Source: Salinivibrio siamensis (GTDB taxonomy: Bacteria; Pseudomonadota; Gammaproteobacteria; Enterobacterales; Vibrionaceae). Taken from it: a stretch of 49,644 nucleotides of DNA. The position numbers and the translations under genes are program-made. Position 1 is the stretch's first letter. Each line of letters opens with the position of its first letter. The notes under the pieces were generated by a model. That model saw nothing but the letters and a program-made list of their open reading frames with translations. It was not told the origin of the DNA and ran no database searches. The stretch is taken from assembly GCF_001996005.1 (NCBI RefSeq), contig NZ_MUFB01000001.1:239354-288997 (forward strand), in the 5' to 3' direction. Positions 20,199 through 29,225 of the stretch are shown here, piece after piece.

Positions 20199-21281
20199 TT
20201 AGCGTACCTTAAGTGTGGCCAGTGCAATGAGCACTAGCATCAACGAAATGATCCAAAAGCGCACGATTACCCGCGGCTCCGGCCAGCCTTTTAGCTCATA
20301 GTGATGATGAATCGGTGCCATACGGAAAATACGTTGGCCGCGCAATTTATAGGAGCCAACCTGCAAGATCACCGACACCGTCTCCATCACGAACACCCCG
20401 CCCATGATGATCAGCAACAGCTCTTGACGCACCAGTACCGCAATCGTGCCTAGCGCACCGCCTAATGCCAGCGAGCCCACATCCCCCATAAACACTTGAG
20501 CTGGGTAAGTGTTGAACCACAAAAAGCCAAGGCCAGCCCCAACAATCGCGGCGCAAACAACCACCAGCTCACTGCTGTATTGGATATACGGAATATGCAG
20601 GTAGCTGGCAAAGTTCACATTTCCTGTCGCCCAAGCAATAAAGGCAAACCCACCGGCGACCATCACGGTGGGCAAAATCGCTAACCCATCGAGACCATCC
20701 GTCAGGTTGACCGCATTGCTGGTCCCCACAATCACAAAGTAGGTAAAGACCACATAGAACAAGCCAAGTTGCGGCATCACATCTTTGAAAAACGGTACCA
20801 CCAACTGAGTGGCTGCGGTGTCCTTGCCGTGCGCATAGAGGGCAAACGCCACCCCTAACGCAATGGCGGATTGCCAGAAATACTTCCAGCGCGCAACCAG
20901 CCCATCCGTATTCTTGCGTACCACTTTGCGGTAATCATCAACAAATCCCACCGCGCCATAGCCAAGCAGGACCACCATCACCGCCCATACATATGGGTTG
21001 GCCAAGTCCGCCCACAAAAAGACCGTCAGACTGATGGCCGCGACGATCAGTACCCCGCCCATGGTCGGTGTACCGCGCTTGCTAAAATGAGATTCAGGGC
21101 CTTCTTCACGGACCACTTGGCCAATTTGCATCGATTGTAGGCGTTTAATCAAACGCGGCCCGGCCCATAGCGAGAACAATAGTGCGGTTAATGCACTCAC
21201 AATCGCTCGGAACGTCAGGTATTCAAACAACCGCATCGAGGGTAAAAGGTTTTGTAGCGCTTCCGCTAACCATAAAAGCAT
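20199..21281 (-). CDS. mraY: Phospho-MurNAc-pentapeptide transferase MraY
   Basis: This 360-residue integral membrane enzyme transfers phospho-MurNAc-pentapeptide to undecaprenyl phosphate, forming lipid I. The Asp-rich motif FVDDYRK and [10 protein letters not shown] are the catalytic/Mg signatures, and [14 protein letters not shown] is the conserved His-rich loop. The start is ATG 21281: GGAGG lies 7 bases upstream, and the ATG overlaps the murF stop in TAATG. An in-frame TTG two codons earlier gives a longer but less likely start. The length equals that of the E. coli enzyme (360). Confidence 0.97.
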   Translation of the reverse strand: MLLWLAEALQNLLPSMRLFEYLTFRAIVSALTALLFSLWAGPRLIKRLQSMQIGQVVREEGPESHFSKRGTPTMGGVLIVAAISLTVFLWADLANPYVWAVMVVLLGYGAVGFVDDYRKVVRKNTDGLVARWKYFWQSAIALGVAFALYAHGKDTAATQLVVPFFKDVMPQLGLFYVVFTYFVIVGTSNAVNLTDGLDGLAILPTVMVAGGFAFIAWATGNVNFASYLHIPYIQYSSELVVVCAAIVGAGLGFLWFNTYPAQVFMGDVGSLALGGALGTIAVLVRQELLLIIMGGVFVMETVSVILQVGSYKLRGQRIFRMAPIHHHYELKGWPEPRVIVRFWIISLMLVLIALATLKVR

Positions 21282-22648
21282 TAGCAAGCCTCCTTGATGG
21301 CGGCAACAACGGCTTCCATCGCCATCCCGCGAGCGCCTTTAATAAGAATGGTGTTAGGTGTCTGTGTATTTATCATGGCTACGACATGCGCAATGAGCGC
21401 CTCTTTACTATCAAAATGGTTACCGCCACAGCATTCGCTGATCACACGGCTATCGTTTCCAGTCGTGAAAACTTGGTGTAACTGCGCTTGCGCGGCATGC
21501 TCTCCCACTTCACGATGCATTTGTTCACTGTATTGCCCAAGCTCAGCCATATCGCCCACAATGAGCCACTTTTCGCCTGGGTAGCTGGCCAGCACATCAA
21601 TCGCGGATTTCATTGCCGGCACACTGGCGTTGTAGGTGTCATCAATCAACCTCAAGCCTGGTCGAGGCTCAGTGACCTGAGTGCGTCCCGCAGCATTTTC
21701 CATCGCCGCTAAGCCACTCACCACATCGTCCAACGCCACGCCTGGTAATTGCATGGCCGCACAGCCTGCCATCAGCGCATTGGTAATATTGTGCAATCCG
21801 GGCAGAGGCAAGGTCACGGTTCTTTGTATCTGGCCGTCACTCAAGGTCATGTGATAACAGCCCGAATCAGTGAGCGTGCTATCTAGCAACCTCAGTGGTG
21901 CCGCCTCAGTGTCAGTGACGGTGATCACCTGCTTGTCAGCCAAGACCGCTTGCCACTTTTCGCCGCCGTGGCTGTGCTGATTGACCAGAGCAATGCCACC
22001 TTCTGGTAAGCCTTGGTAGATCTCTCCTTTGGCAATCGCCACTCCTTCCAATGAGCCAAATCCCTCAAGATGTGCCGCGGCCAAGTTAGTCACCATAGCA
22101 ATATCGGGTTTAACCAACGCGGTGGTATAAGCGATTTCGCCAATATGATTCGCGCCCAGCTCAATCACCGCATACTGGTGCTCAGGCGTCAGTCGAAACA
22201 GGGTCAGTGGCACACCGATATCATTATTGAAATTACCCGCAGTGGCTAACGTGGGTCCTTTTTGCGCGAGGATCGCCGCCAACATCTGCTTCACGGTGGT
22301 TTTACCGCAGCTGCCGGTAATGGCAATGGTGGACACCTGACACTGGCTTTTCACCCACGCCCCGAGTTGGCCAAGGGCAATACGCGTGTCCTCCACCAGC
22401 AATTGAGGGATCGCCACATCCAGCGGACGATCGACCACTATCGCCGCCGCACCGGCCTCTTTGGCTTGAGCCGCAAAGTCATGGCCATCAAAGCGCTCCC
22501 CTTTCAGGGCAACAAACATCGCCCCTTCGCCAAGCTCGCGGGTATCCGTGGTAATGGCATCAACTTGCGGGCTCGCCGGTATCAACTCACGTTGTAAAAT
22601 CGTCGCGTTCACCGCGTGCGCGAGGGTATCGAGTGAGGTCCGAATCAT
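21281..22648 (-). CDS. murF: UDP-MurNAc-tripeptide:D-Ala-D-Ala ligase MurF
   Basis: This 455-residue cytoplasmic ligase adds the D-Ala-D-Ala dipeptide and completes the UDP-MurNAc-pentapeptide. The N-terminal domain has [21 protein letters not shown], the ATP loop is [15 protein letters not shown], and later come [10 protein letters not shown] and [14 protein letters not shown]. The start overlaps the murE stop by 4 bases, and the end overlaps mraY by one. The D-Ala-D-Ala ligase that feeds it is not in this cluster, so a ddl gene must lie elsewhere. Confidence 0.96.
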   Translation of the reverse strand: MIRTSLDTLAHAVNATILQRELIPASPQVDAITTDTRELGEGAMFVALKGERFDGHDFAAQAKEAGAAAIVVDRPLDVAIPQLLVEDTRIALGQLGAWVKSQCQVSTIAITGSCGKTTVKQMLAAILAQKGPTLATAGNFNNDIGVPLTLFRLTPEHQYAVIELGANHIGEIAYTTALVKPDIAMVTNLAAAHLEGFGSLEGVAIAKGEIYQGLPEGGIALVNQHSHGGEKWQAVLADKQVITVTDTEAAPLRLLDSTLTDSGCYHMTLSDGQIQRTVTLPLPGLHNITNALMAGCAAMQLPGVALDDVVSGLAAMENAAGRTQVTEPRPGLRLIDDTYNASVPAMKSAIDVLASYPGEKWLIVGDMAELGQYSEQMHREVGEHAAQAQLHQVFTTGNDSRVISECCGGNHFDSKEALIAHVVAMINTQTPNTILIKGARGMAMEAVVAAIKEAC

Positions 22649-24111
22649 GATAACTCCTTGAGTTGCGCCGCCACCGTCTCTCGGTCGGAATAGTGCACCT
22701 TGCCGTGCGCCAACACTTGATAATCTTCATGGCCCTTGCCTGCGACCAAAACAATGTCCTCGGCTTTCGCTTGGCGAATAACCTGGCTCACCGCGTCGGC
22801 GCGATCATGTTTTACCCATGCGCGCTCTGGCGCCTCCATGCCCGCAAGCATGTCTTGAGTAATGGCTTCAGGCGCTTCGCTGCGAGGGTTATCATTGGTT
22901 AACACCGTATGATCGGCATGCTGTTCGGCGAGGCGGGCCATTAACGGCCGCTTGCGTGTATCACGGTCTCCGCCACAGCCAAATATGCACCACAGCGCGC
23001 CTTTACAATGACGTCGCAACGCAAGCAGCGCTTTCTCCAGCGCATCGGGCGTGTGAGCATAGTCAACCACGACTGTCGGTTTGTCAGCGGCGAGAAAAAC
23101 CTCCATCCGCCCTGTGACAGCTTGCAGCTGCGGGCTCACGGCCAATAACGGCGCTAACGGATAGCCCAGCCCCAATAAGGTGGCCAAGCTCACCAGCAAA
23201 TTGCTGACATTAAAATCTCCCACTAATGCCGCTTGGATCTCGCCTTGCCCCCACGATGAGTCGACCTGTACCCGCACACCGTCGCTGGCATAGGCGACCG
23301 AGGTTGCGCGCACAAACGGGCCTGTATGTCCATCTAATGAGGAGGTGGTCATGGCGACAGCGATAGCGTCTGGCCATTGCTTGAGCCAAGTGCGACCCAC
23401 CGTATCATCCGCATTGATGACTTTAAGTGGCGAGCCTAACTCAAACAGTTGCTTTTTCGCCTCGGCGTAGGCGTCGAGGGTGCCGTGATAATCAAGGTGA
23501 TCATGACTTAAATTTGTAAACACCGCGGCATCAAAGGCAAGGCTGGCCACGCGCCCTTGCACCAAGCCGTGCGATGACACTTCCATCGCCACATGCCGGG
23601 CACCTTGCTCAACGAAATCGGCTAATTGGGCTTGAATGCTAATCGCGTCCCCAGTGGTGTTGTCAGCGGCTTTAAGCGCGCCAATAAAGCCGTTCCCCGT
23701 GGTGCCCATCACGGCTGTGCGTTGATCTAAAGCGTCTAGCCATTGGGCAATCAGTTGCGACACCGTGGTTTTGCCGTTGGTTCCGGTGATACCAATCAAC
23801 CCGAGGTGTTGCTGAGGATCCTGATAAAAGCGCGCCGCCATCGCCGAGAGGGCATGAGGTAACGCGCGCAAGCTGATCACTGGCACCTGATCGCGCCAGG
23901 CTATCTGGTCGTTTTCACCTTGTTGCACCACGGCCGCCGCGCCTGCCTCAATCGCTGCTTGAATAAACTGGCGACCGTCAACCTGGTGACCTTGAACCGC
24001 CACAAATACATCACCGGCACCGACTTGGCGACTGTCTAATGTCATTTGCTGGACCGAGAGGCTGGGCACATCCGCCAGCCACGGGCTCAGCCATTGGTTT
24101 AAATCATTCAT
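22645..24111 (-). CDS. murE: UDP-MurNAc-L-Ala-D-Glu:meso-DAP ligase MurE
   Basis: This 488-residue ligase adds the third stem residue. The ATP loop is GITGTNGKTTVSQL, the substrate region is MEVSSHGL and FTNLSHDHLDYHGT, and the C-terminal domain contains TNDNPRSEAPE. DNPR is the signature for meso-diaminopimelate (lysine enzymes differ), so the wall is of the usual Gram-negative DAP type. The conserved lysine that is carbamylated in Mur ligases lies in the AEAKKQLF segment. It overlaps ftsI by 8 bases and murF by 4. Confidence 0.97.
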   Translation of the reverse strand: MNDLNQWLSPWLADVPSLSVQQMTLDSRQVGAGDVFVAVQGHQVDGRQFIQAAIEAGAAAVVQQGENDQIAWRDQVPVISLRALPHALSAMAARFYQDPQQHLGLIGITGTNGKTTVSQLIAQWLDALDQRTAVMGTTGNGFIGALKAADNTTGDAISIQAQLADFVEQGARHVAMEVSSHGLVQGRVASLAFDAAVFTNLSHDHLDYHGTLDAYAEAKKQLFELGSPLKVINADDTVGRTWLKQWPDAIAVAMTTSSLDGHTGPFVRATSVAYASDGVRVQVDSSWGQGEIQAALVGDFNVSNLLVSLATLLGLGYPLAPLLAVSPQLQAVTGRMEVFLAADKPTVVVDYAHTPDALEKALLALRRHCKGALWCIFGCGGDRDTRKRPLMARLAEQHADHTVLTNDNPRSEAPEAITQDMLAGMEAPERAWVKHDRADAVSQVIRQAKAEDIVLVAGKGHEDYQVLAHGKVHYSDRETVAAQLKELS

Positions 24112-25870
24112 TCCGGTTCACTTCACTTGCATATTTTGCCACTTGCAGCCCAGGGCCTGTGCCCTTGTCCGGCGCAATGTTTAAGATCTGGAGCGCACTT
24201 TTCATCACATCCGAAAACACCGGCGCCGCCACTTGGCCACCGTAATACTTGTCACCTTGTGGCTCGTTGATCACCACCACCATCGCTAGCCTTGGGTTGC
24301 TGATCGGCGCAAGGCCCGCGGTATAGCCGATATACTCATCGCCATAACCGCCCGCTACCGCCACTTTGGCCGTACCGGTTTTCGCCCCGACTCGGTAACC
24401 GTCCACCGCAGCACGGCGCGCACTTCCGCCCTCTTGCGTCACGCCTTCTAACATTTGCAGCACTTTATAAACGTTCTCACGCGACGCAACCTGCTTGCCT
24501 TCGGTCACCCCTTCACGCTTTAAAATACTCAGCGGTCGATTGATACCCAAGGCGCCGAGGGTAGCGTAAGCGCGTGCAAGCTGCGTCGGGGTCACCGACA
24601 GGCCATAACCAAAGGCCAAGGTGGCTCGTTCAAAATCGGACCAACGACGGCGAGAAGGAAAATGGCCCACCGACTCACCCACAAGCTCGACACCGGTACT
24701 GGCTCCCAAGCCAAAGCTGCCGTACTCGCCCAACAGGGTCTCCACTGGCATCGCTAAGGACAGCTTACTCACACCAATGTTGCTCGACTTTTTGAGGATC
24801 CGCGCGAGATTGGCTTTACCCACTTTGGACACATCCCGCACGCGGCTTCCGCCGATTTGCATGATGCCATTGCCGGTATCAATTACGGTGTCCATATCCG
24901 CGACACCGTTTTCCAACGCGGTAAGCACCACAAAGGGCTTCATGGTTGATCCAGGCTCAAACACATCGGTGATCGCGCGGTTGCGCATATTAAAACTTTT
25001 CAGCGAGCTGCGATTATTAGGGTTATAAGAGGGGGCGTTAACCATCGCCATCACTTCGCCGGTTTTCACATCCACCATCACCAACGAGCCAGACGTGGCG
25101 CGATAGTCGGCCACCGCTTGCTTAATCGCCCGGTAGGCGATGGCTTGCAAACGCTGGTCGATACTAAGCGTGAGTGATTGGCCTTCTTTTTTGTCTTCAG
25201 TGGCAATATGTTCAACCACACGACCAAACCTGTCTTTACGCACGGTACGTTTGCCATGCTCACCGGCCAACCAGTCGTCAAACCGGCGTTCAATGCCTTC
25301 CAGGCCATGGCCGTCAATCCCCGTCATTCCCACTAAGTGGGCACTCACCTCCGCACTAGGATAAAAACGGCGAGACTCGGCTTTCAGTCCCACGCCGGGC
25401 AAGTCGAGCTTGTTTACATACGAGGCCATTGCTGGACGCACTTGACGCTGTAAATAAATAAAACGCCGTTTGCGGTTCGCTTGAATCTTGTCAATCAACG
25501 CCTGGCGGTCTAGACCCAGCACGTCGGCCAACGCATACCAGCGCTCAACGTTGTTCAGTCCTTGGTGTTTAAACACAGTCACCGGATCGGCCCACACCGC
25601 TTGCACGGGAACACTGACCGCCAACGGCTCACCTTGTCGGTCTTCAATCATCCCACGCGCGGAATGCACCTGCTCCACGCGCACTGAGCGTAAATCCCCT
25701 TCATGACGCAGCCTGTCTGGCTCAATCACTTGGATATACGCCGCACGCGCCACCAACGCCACTAAGGCAAACGCAATAAACACGCAAATAAGGCCAAAGC
25801 GCCACTGGATGAGCACAGGTGGCGCTTTTGGCGTACGGCGATTGGCTGGCTTACTAGAACGTTTTTTCAC
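24104..25870 (-). CDS. ftsI: Septal transpeptidase FtsI (PBP3)
   Basis: This 588-residue class B penicillin-binding protein crosslinks septal peptidoglycan and is the partner of FtsW. A short basic N-terminus is followed by one membrane segment (about 25-45) and the pedestal domain with RGMIEDRQGEPLAVS. The transpeptidase domain has active-site Ser308 in STMK (308-311), SSN at 362-364, and KTGT at 497-500. All three penicillin-binding motifs are intact. E. coli FtsI has the same length (588). It overlaps ftsL by 4 bases. Confidence 0.98.
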   Translation of the reverse strand: MKKRSSKPANRRTPKAPPVLIQWRFGLICVFIAFALVALVARAAYIQVIEPDRLRHEGDLRSVRVEQVHSARGMIEDRQGEPLAVSVPVQAVWADPVTVFKHQGLNNVERWYALADVLGLDRQALIDKIQANRKRRFIYLQRQVRPAMASYVNKLDLPGVGLKAESRRFYPSAEVSAHLVGMTGIDGHGLEGIERRFDDWLAGEHGKRTVRKDRFGRVVEHIATEDKKEGQSLTLSIDQRLQAIAYRAIKQAVADYRATSGSLVMVDVKTGEVMAMVNAPSYNPNNRSSLKSFNMRNRAITDVFEPGSTMKPFVVLTALENGVADMDTVIDTGNGIMQIGGSRVRDVSKVGKANLARILKKSSNIGVSKLSLAMPVETLLGEYGSFGLGASTGVELVGESVGHFPSRRRWSDFERATLAFGYGLSVTPTQLARAYATLGALGINRPLSILKREGVTEGKQVASRENVYKVLQMLEGVTQEGGSARRAAVDGYRVGAKTGTAKVAVAGGYGDEYIGYTAGLAPISNPRLAMVVVINEPQGDKYYGGQVAAPVFSDVMKSALQILNIAPDKGTGPGLQVAKYASEVNRNE

Positions 25871-26196
25871 CGGCTATTACTCAAAGACCGTTTTACGATC
25901 ACTTCGTTATCACTGGTTGGTCGAATCATGCCAAAATCCTCACGCGCGACCGACTCAACATGGCTGTGCTCAGACAACGCATTTTCTTCCAGCAACTGAT
26001 TTCGCCACTCCACTTCAAGCGTTTCGCGCTGCTCAAGCAGTGCATCTTGTTTGGCAATCAAACTGCGCGTCGATTGCGTCATTGACACCACAGCGATCGC
26101 TGATATCAGCACCGCGACCAACAAACCCAACGGCAACTTACCGATGGCCAGCACGTCCTGACGAATTTGTTTGGCGAGGCTGGGGCGCGGCTCCAT
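25867..26196 (-). CDS. ftsL: Cell division protein FtsL
   Basis: This 109-residue bitopic protein forms the FtsQLB complex that activates FtsWI. The cytoplasmic N-terminus (MEPRPSLAKQIRQDVLAIG) is followed by one membrane helix (LPLGLLVAVLISAIAVVSM) and then a periplasmic coiled coil (SLIAKQDALLEQRETLEVEW). The C-terminal part ESVAREDFGMIRP is the usual end region of the family. Sequence conservation is low, as is normal for FtsL, but the position between rsmH and ftsI, the size and the topology make the call firm. rsmH ends 3 bases upstream. Confidence 0.94.
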   Translation of the reverse strand: MEPRPSLAKQIRQDVLAIGKLPLGLLVAVLISAIAVVSMTQSTRSLIAKQDALLEQRETLEVEWRNQLLEENALSEHSHVESVAREDFGMIRPTSDNEVIVKRSLSNSR

Positions 26197-26199
26197 GAT

Positions 26200-27150
26200 T
26201 TACCCTAATTTCTCCGCCACGCGTAACACCGAGCTACGCGCACGCGCATTGTGTTCCACCTCTTTCGCAGAGGGCTTAACCGCCTTACCAATCGGTTTCA
26301 TCGCGGCTGAGCCCATCTCGGCAATTTGTGCTTCGGTTAAAGGCACCCCTTTAGGCACGTCTGGGCCTTTGCTTTGTTTGCGAATAAAGCGCTTCACCAT
26401 CCGATCTTCTAACGAGTGAAAGCTGATCACAGACAAACGGCCACCGGGGGCGAGGCTTGCCAACGCGCCTTGCAGCGCGTGCTCAATCTCATCGAGCTCG
26501 CTGTTGATATAAATGCGGATCGCTTGGAAACTGCGCGTTGCCGGGTGTTTTTTCTTTTCTCGAAACGGCACCGCATTATCAATCAACTTGGCCAGTTGGT
26601 TGGTAGTAGACAGCGCCGGCGCCTCCTCGTCCTCGCGATGGCGGACAATCGCATTAGCAATCCGGCGAGCAAAACGCTCTTCGCCAAACACTTTTAACAC
26701 CCAAGCAATGTCATCTGGGCTGGCAGTTTCTAACCACTGCGCCGCTGACTGACCAGAACTCGGATCCATGCGCATATCCAAAGGGCCGTCATGCATAAAG
26801 CTGAATCCGCGGCTAGGATCATCCAACTGCGGAGACGACACGCCAAGATCGAGCAAGATCCCATCGACTTTTTCACTCAAGCCACGTTCACTCAAGTAAG
26901 TTTCAATGTCAGAAAACGGCCCATGGATAATATGAAAGCGGGGATCGTCGATGGTGTTGGCTTCTTCAATCGCACGAGGGTCGCGATCAATGGCGTATAA
27001 GCGCCCGTTCTCACCCAGTTGAGACAAAATATGACGGGAGTGACCGCCGCGACCAAAGGTACCATCGACATAAATGCCGTCTGGCTTTATCGCAAGGCCG
27101 TCTACCGATTCGTTCAATAGGACGGAAACATGGGTATATTGTTCTGACAT
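26200..27150 (-). CDS. rsmH: 16S rRNA m4C1402 methyltransferase RsmH
   Basis: This 316-residue SAM-dependent enzyme (formerly MraW) methylates N4 of C1402 in 16S rRNA, working with RsmI. Both are encoded in this window (rsmI at 28313-29170). The SAM-binding motif is [16 protein letters not shown], followed by [21 protein letters not shown] in two conserved blocks, and then the C-terminal signature around [13 protein letters not shown]. It is the second gene of the dcw cluster, 16 bases after mraZ. Confidence 0.97.
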   Translation of the reverse strand: MSEQYTHVSVLLNESVDGLAIKPDGIYVDGTFGRGGHSRHILSQLGENGRLYAIDRDPRAIEEANTIDDPRFHIIHGPFSDIETYLSERGLSEKVDGILLDLGVSSPQLDDPSRGFSFMHDGPLDMRMDPSSGQSAAQWLETASPDDIAWVLKVFGEERFARRIANAIVRHREDEEAPALSTTNQLAKLIDNAVPFREKKKHPATRSFQAIRIYINSELDEIEHALQGALASLAPGGRLSVISFHSLEDRMVKRFIRKQSKGPDVPKGVPLTEAQIAEMGSAAMKPIGKAVKPSAKEVEHNARARSSVLRVAEKLG

Positions 27151-27166
27151 AAGTTCACTTCATTAT

Positions 27167-27625
27167 TTACAGAGAGAGGTCTGCTAACCGCTCACTGATC
27201 ATCGGGGTTGATTCCGCCTGTGTGTCCATATCCTGGCGAATTTGTGCCTGCCATGTTTGCTCATCCCAAATCTCAAACTTGTTGAGTTGGCCCACCAGCA
27301 TCGCTTTGCCCTCAAGCCCCGCATATTGACGCAACGCCGCAGACAGCAAGAGTCGCCCTTGGCTATCCATCTCACAATCAAACGCATGACCGAGTAGCAA
27401 CCGCTGTAAACGCCGTTCTGCTGGCTGAAAGCTCGATAGCTGTGCAAGCTTATCTTCTATCACTTCCCACTCAGGCACAGGATACAAGGCCAAACAAGGG
27501 AGCTGATGATCGATCGTGCACACAAACTGGCCGTCACAATGGTTAATTAAGCCATCGCGATAGCGAGTGGGTAGGGCGAGTCGCCCTTTCTTGTCGACCG
27601 ATATGGCACTGACGCCGCGTAGCAT
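27167..27625 (-). CDS. mraZ: Transcriptional regulator MraZ
   Basis: This 152-residue protein has two SpoVT-AbrB-like half domains, each with the DxxxR signature: [14 protein letters not shown] near residue 10 and [14 protein letters not shown] near residue 85. It forms a ring oligomer that binds rows of TGGG-type boxes 10 bp apart and represses its own cluster in E. coli. Just such a row lies directly ahead of this gene (27635-27679). It is the first gene of the dcw operon, with a good promoter upstream. The length equals E. coli MraZ (152). Confidence 0.96.
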   Translation of the reverse strand: MLRGVSAISVDKKGRLALPTRYRDGLINHCDGQFVCTIDHQLPCLALYPVPEWEVIEDKLAQLSSFQPAERRLQRLLLGHAFDCEMDSQGRLLLSAALRQYAGLEGKAMLVGQLNKFEIWDEQTWQAQIRQDMDTQAESTPMISERLADLSL

Positions 27626-27634
27626 GGCGCTATT

Positions 27635-27679
27635 TTCCCTTTTTCACCAAGATTATCCACTTTACACCACATTTTCCCA
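27635..27679 (-). promoter_or_regulatory. MraZ operator: five boxes at 10-bp period
   Basis: On the minus strand, boxes TGGGA, TGGTG, TGGAT, TGGTG and GGGAA start every 10 bases (27679, 27669, 27659, 27649, 27639) with 5-base spacers. Spacing and core agree with the known MraZ target (TGGGN repeats with N5 spacers). The row begins at the predicted transcription start and runs to 10 bases before the mraZ ATG. Confidence 0.75.
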
Positions 27680-27685
27680 CCCAGA

Positions 27686-27715
27686 AGTGTACGTAGCAGG
27701 TAAAAAGAAAGTCAA
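27686..27715 (-). promoter_or_regulatory. mraZ (dcw) promoter
   Basis: TTGACT (27715-27710) and TACACT (27691-27686) on the minus strand are 18 bases apart. Transcription would begin about 27679, at the first MraZ box. Confidence 0.7.
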
Positions 27716-27727
27716 GCAAGCCATGAC

Positions 27728-27743
27728 AGTGACAAAGATCACA
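27728..27743 (-). promoter_or_regulatory. Possible CRP site upstream of mraZ
   Basis: TGTGATCTTTGTCACT matches the CRP consensus TGTGA-N6-TCACA at 9 of 10 core positions. Its centre is about 56 bases upstream of the predicted start. The site is plausible but untested. Confidence 0.4.
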
Positions 27744-27837
27744 CTTAGGAAGATTAAACAAGATATTTCAGCGGGTTAATCCTTGAGTTAGCCAATCTGC
27801 TACATGAGGTTATAACCAAATCGTCTGACTCAAACGC

Positions 27838-27871
27838 TGAAAAAGAGAGGGCGAGCCCAAAAGGCTCGCCC
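27838..27871 (-). terminator. Intrinsic terminator of RNase P RNA
   Basis: On the minus strand a perfect 9-bp stem, GGGCGAGCC/GGCTCGCCC (27871-27863 with 27857-27849), is followed by TCTCTTTTTC. It lies 7 bases after the mature 3' end of rnpB. Confidence 0.88.
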
Positions 27872-27878
27872 GATAATG

Positions 27879-28258
<380 letters not shown>

Positions 28259-28266
28259 AGCGGGGG

Positions 28267-28272
28267 AGTATA
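28267..28272 (-). promoter_or_regulatory. -10 element of rnpB promoter
   Basis: TATACT on the minus strand ends 8 bases before the RNA 5' end, the right distance for a -10 box. The -35 element is not clear. Confidence 0.55.
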
Positions 28273-28312
28273 TAGAAGAATACCCACGCAAGCCAGGGTA
28301 AATCACGCTCAG

Positions 28313-29170
28313 CTACAAATTCTCTAGGCCCCATTTGTAGAGTGCGTTCTTTTTAACCGAATACAATTCCGCCACCAATGCCGCTGCTTTTTTGAGTGGT
28401 AACTCAGCTGCTAACAAACTCAGCGCGTGACAGGCAGCTGACGGCAAGGCGTTTTTATCGGCGCGGTGGCCCGCGACCAGTAACACCATTTCACCGCGAA
28501 GCCGATTGGCATCTTCGTTTAACCACTCAATCAGTTCGCCCAATGGCGCCCCATGAATGGTCTCAAAGGTTTTGGTCAACTCACGCGCCAATACCACGCG
28601 GCGCGCCTCACCCAGCACTTCACGCATATCCGCCAAACTATCGCGAATCCGGTGCGGCGATTCATAGAAAATCAAGGTGCGAGGATCATCGGCCAACGCG
28701 CGGAACGTATCTTGACGTGCTTTTGTTTTCGGGGGCAGGAACCCTTCAAAACTAAAGCGGTCTGAAGGCAAACCAGAGGCACTTAATGCGGTGACCACCG
28801 CGCAAGCGCCAGGTAAAGGCACCACTCTCACGCCAGCTTCACGGCACTGCGTGACAAGGTGGTAGCCTGGGTCGCTAATCAGTGGTGTCCCCGCGTCCGA
28901 GACTAGTGCGACCGACTGACCTTGTTGTAAACGCGCTAATAACGCTGCCGCTTTTTGCTGTTCATTATGCTCATGTAAGGCAAACGTTTTGGCATTAATA
29001 GAAAAATGCGAAAGCAATCGTGCAGTATGCCGTGTATCTTCGGCGGCAACCAGATCCACGCTGGCTAATACATCGAGAGCACGCTGGGTAATATCCGCCA
29101 AGTTGCCTATCGGTGTCGGCACAATGTACAGCGTGGGGTGAGCATGGTCGGATAGATTTGCATCAGTCAT
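28313..29170 (-). CDS. rsmI: 16S rRNA 2'-O-ribose C1402 methyltransferase RsmI
   Basis: This 285-residue SAM-dependent enzyme (formerly YraL) adds the 2'-O-methyl group at C1402 of 16S rRNA, the same nucleotide modified by RsmH. The tetrapyrrole-methylase fold is clear from [19 protein letters not shown], then [27 protein letters not shown] and [18 protein letters not shown] and [12 protein letters not shown] follow. The length and the divergent placement next to lpoA match E. coli. The promoters of rsmI and lpoA must lie in the 55-base gap 29171-29225. Confidence 0.96.
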   Translation of the reverse strand: MTDANLSDHAHPTLYIVPTPIGNLADITQRALDVLASVDLVAAEDTRHTARLLSHFSINAKTFALHEHNEQQKAAALLARLQQGQSVALVSDAGTPLISDPGYHLVTQCREAGVRVVPLPGACAVVTALSASGLPSDRFSFEGFLPPKTKARQDTFRALADDPRTLIFYESPHRIRDSLADMREVLGEARRVVLARELTKTFETIHGAPLGELIEWLNEDANRLRGEMVLLVAGHRADKNALPSAACHALSLLAAELPLKKAAALVAELYSVKKNALYKWGLENL

Positions 29171-29225
29171 TTGTTTAACAACCCTTCGGCGATTAAGATA
29201 GGGGCAACGTTGTCACGGTTGAAAC

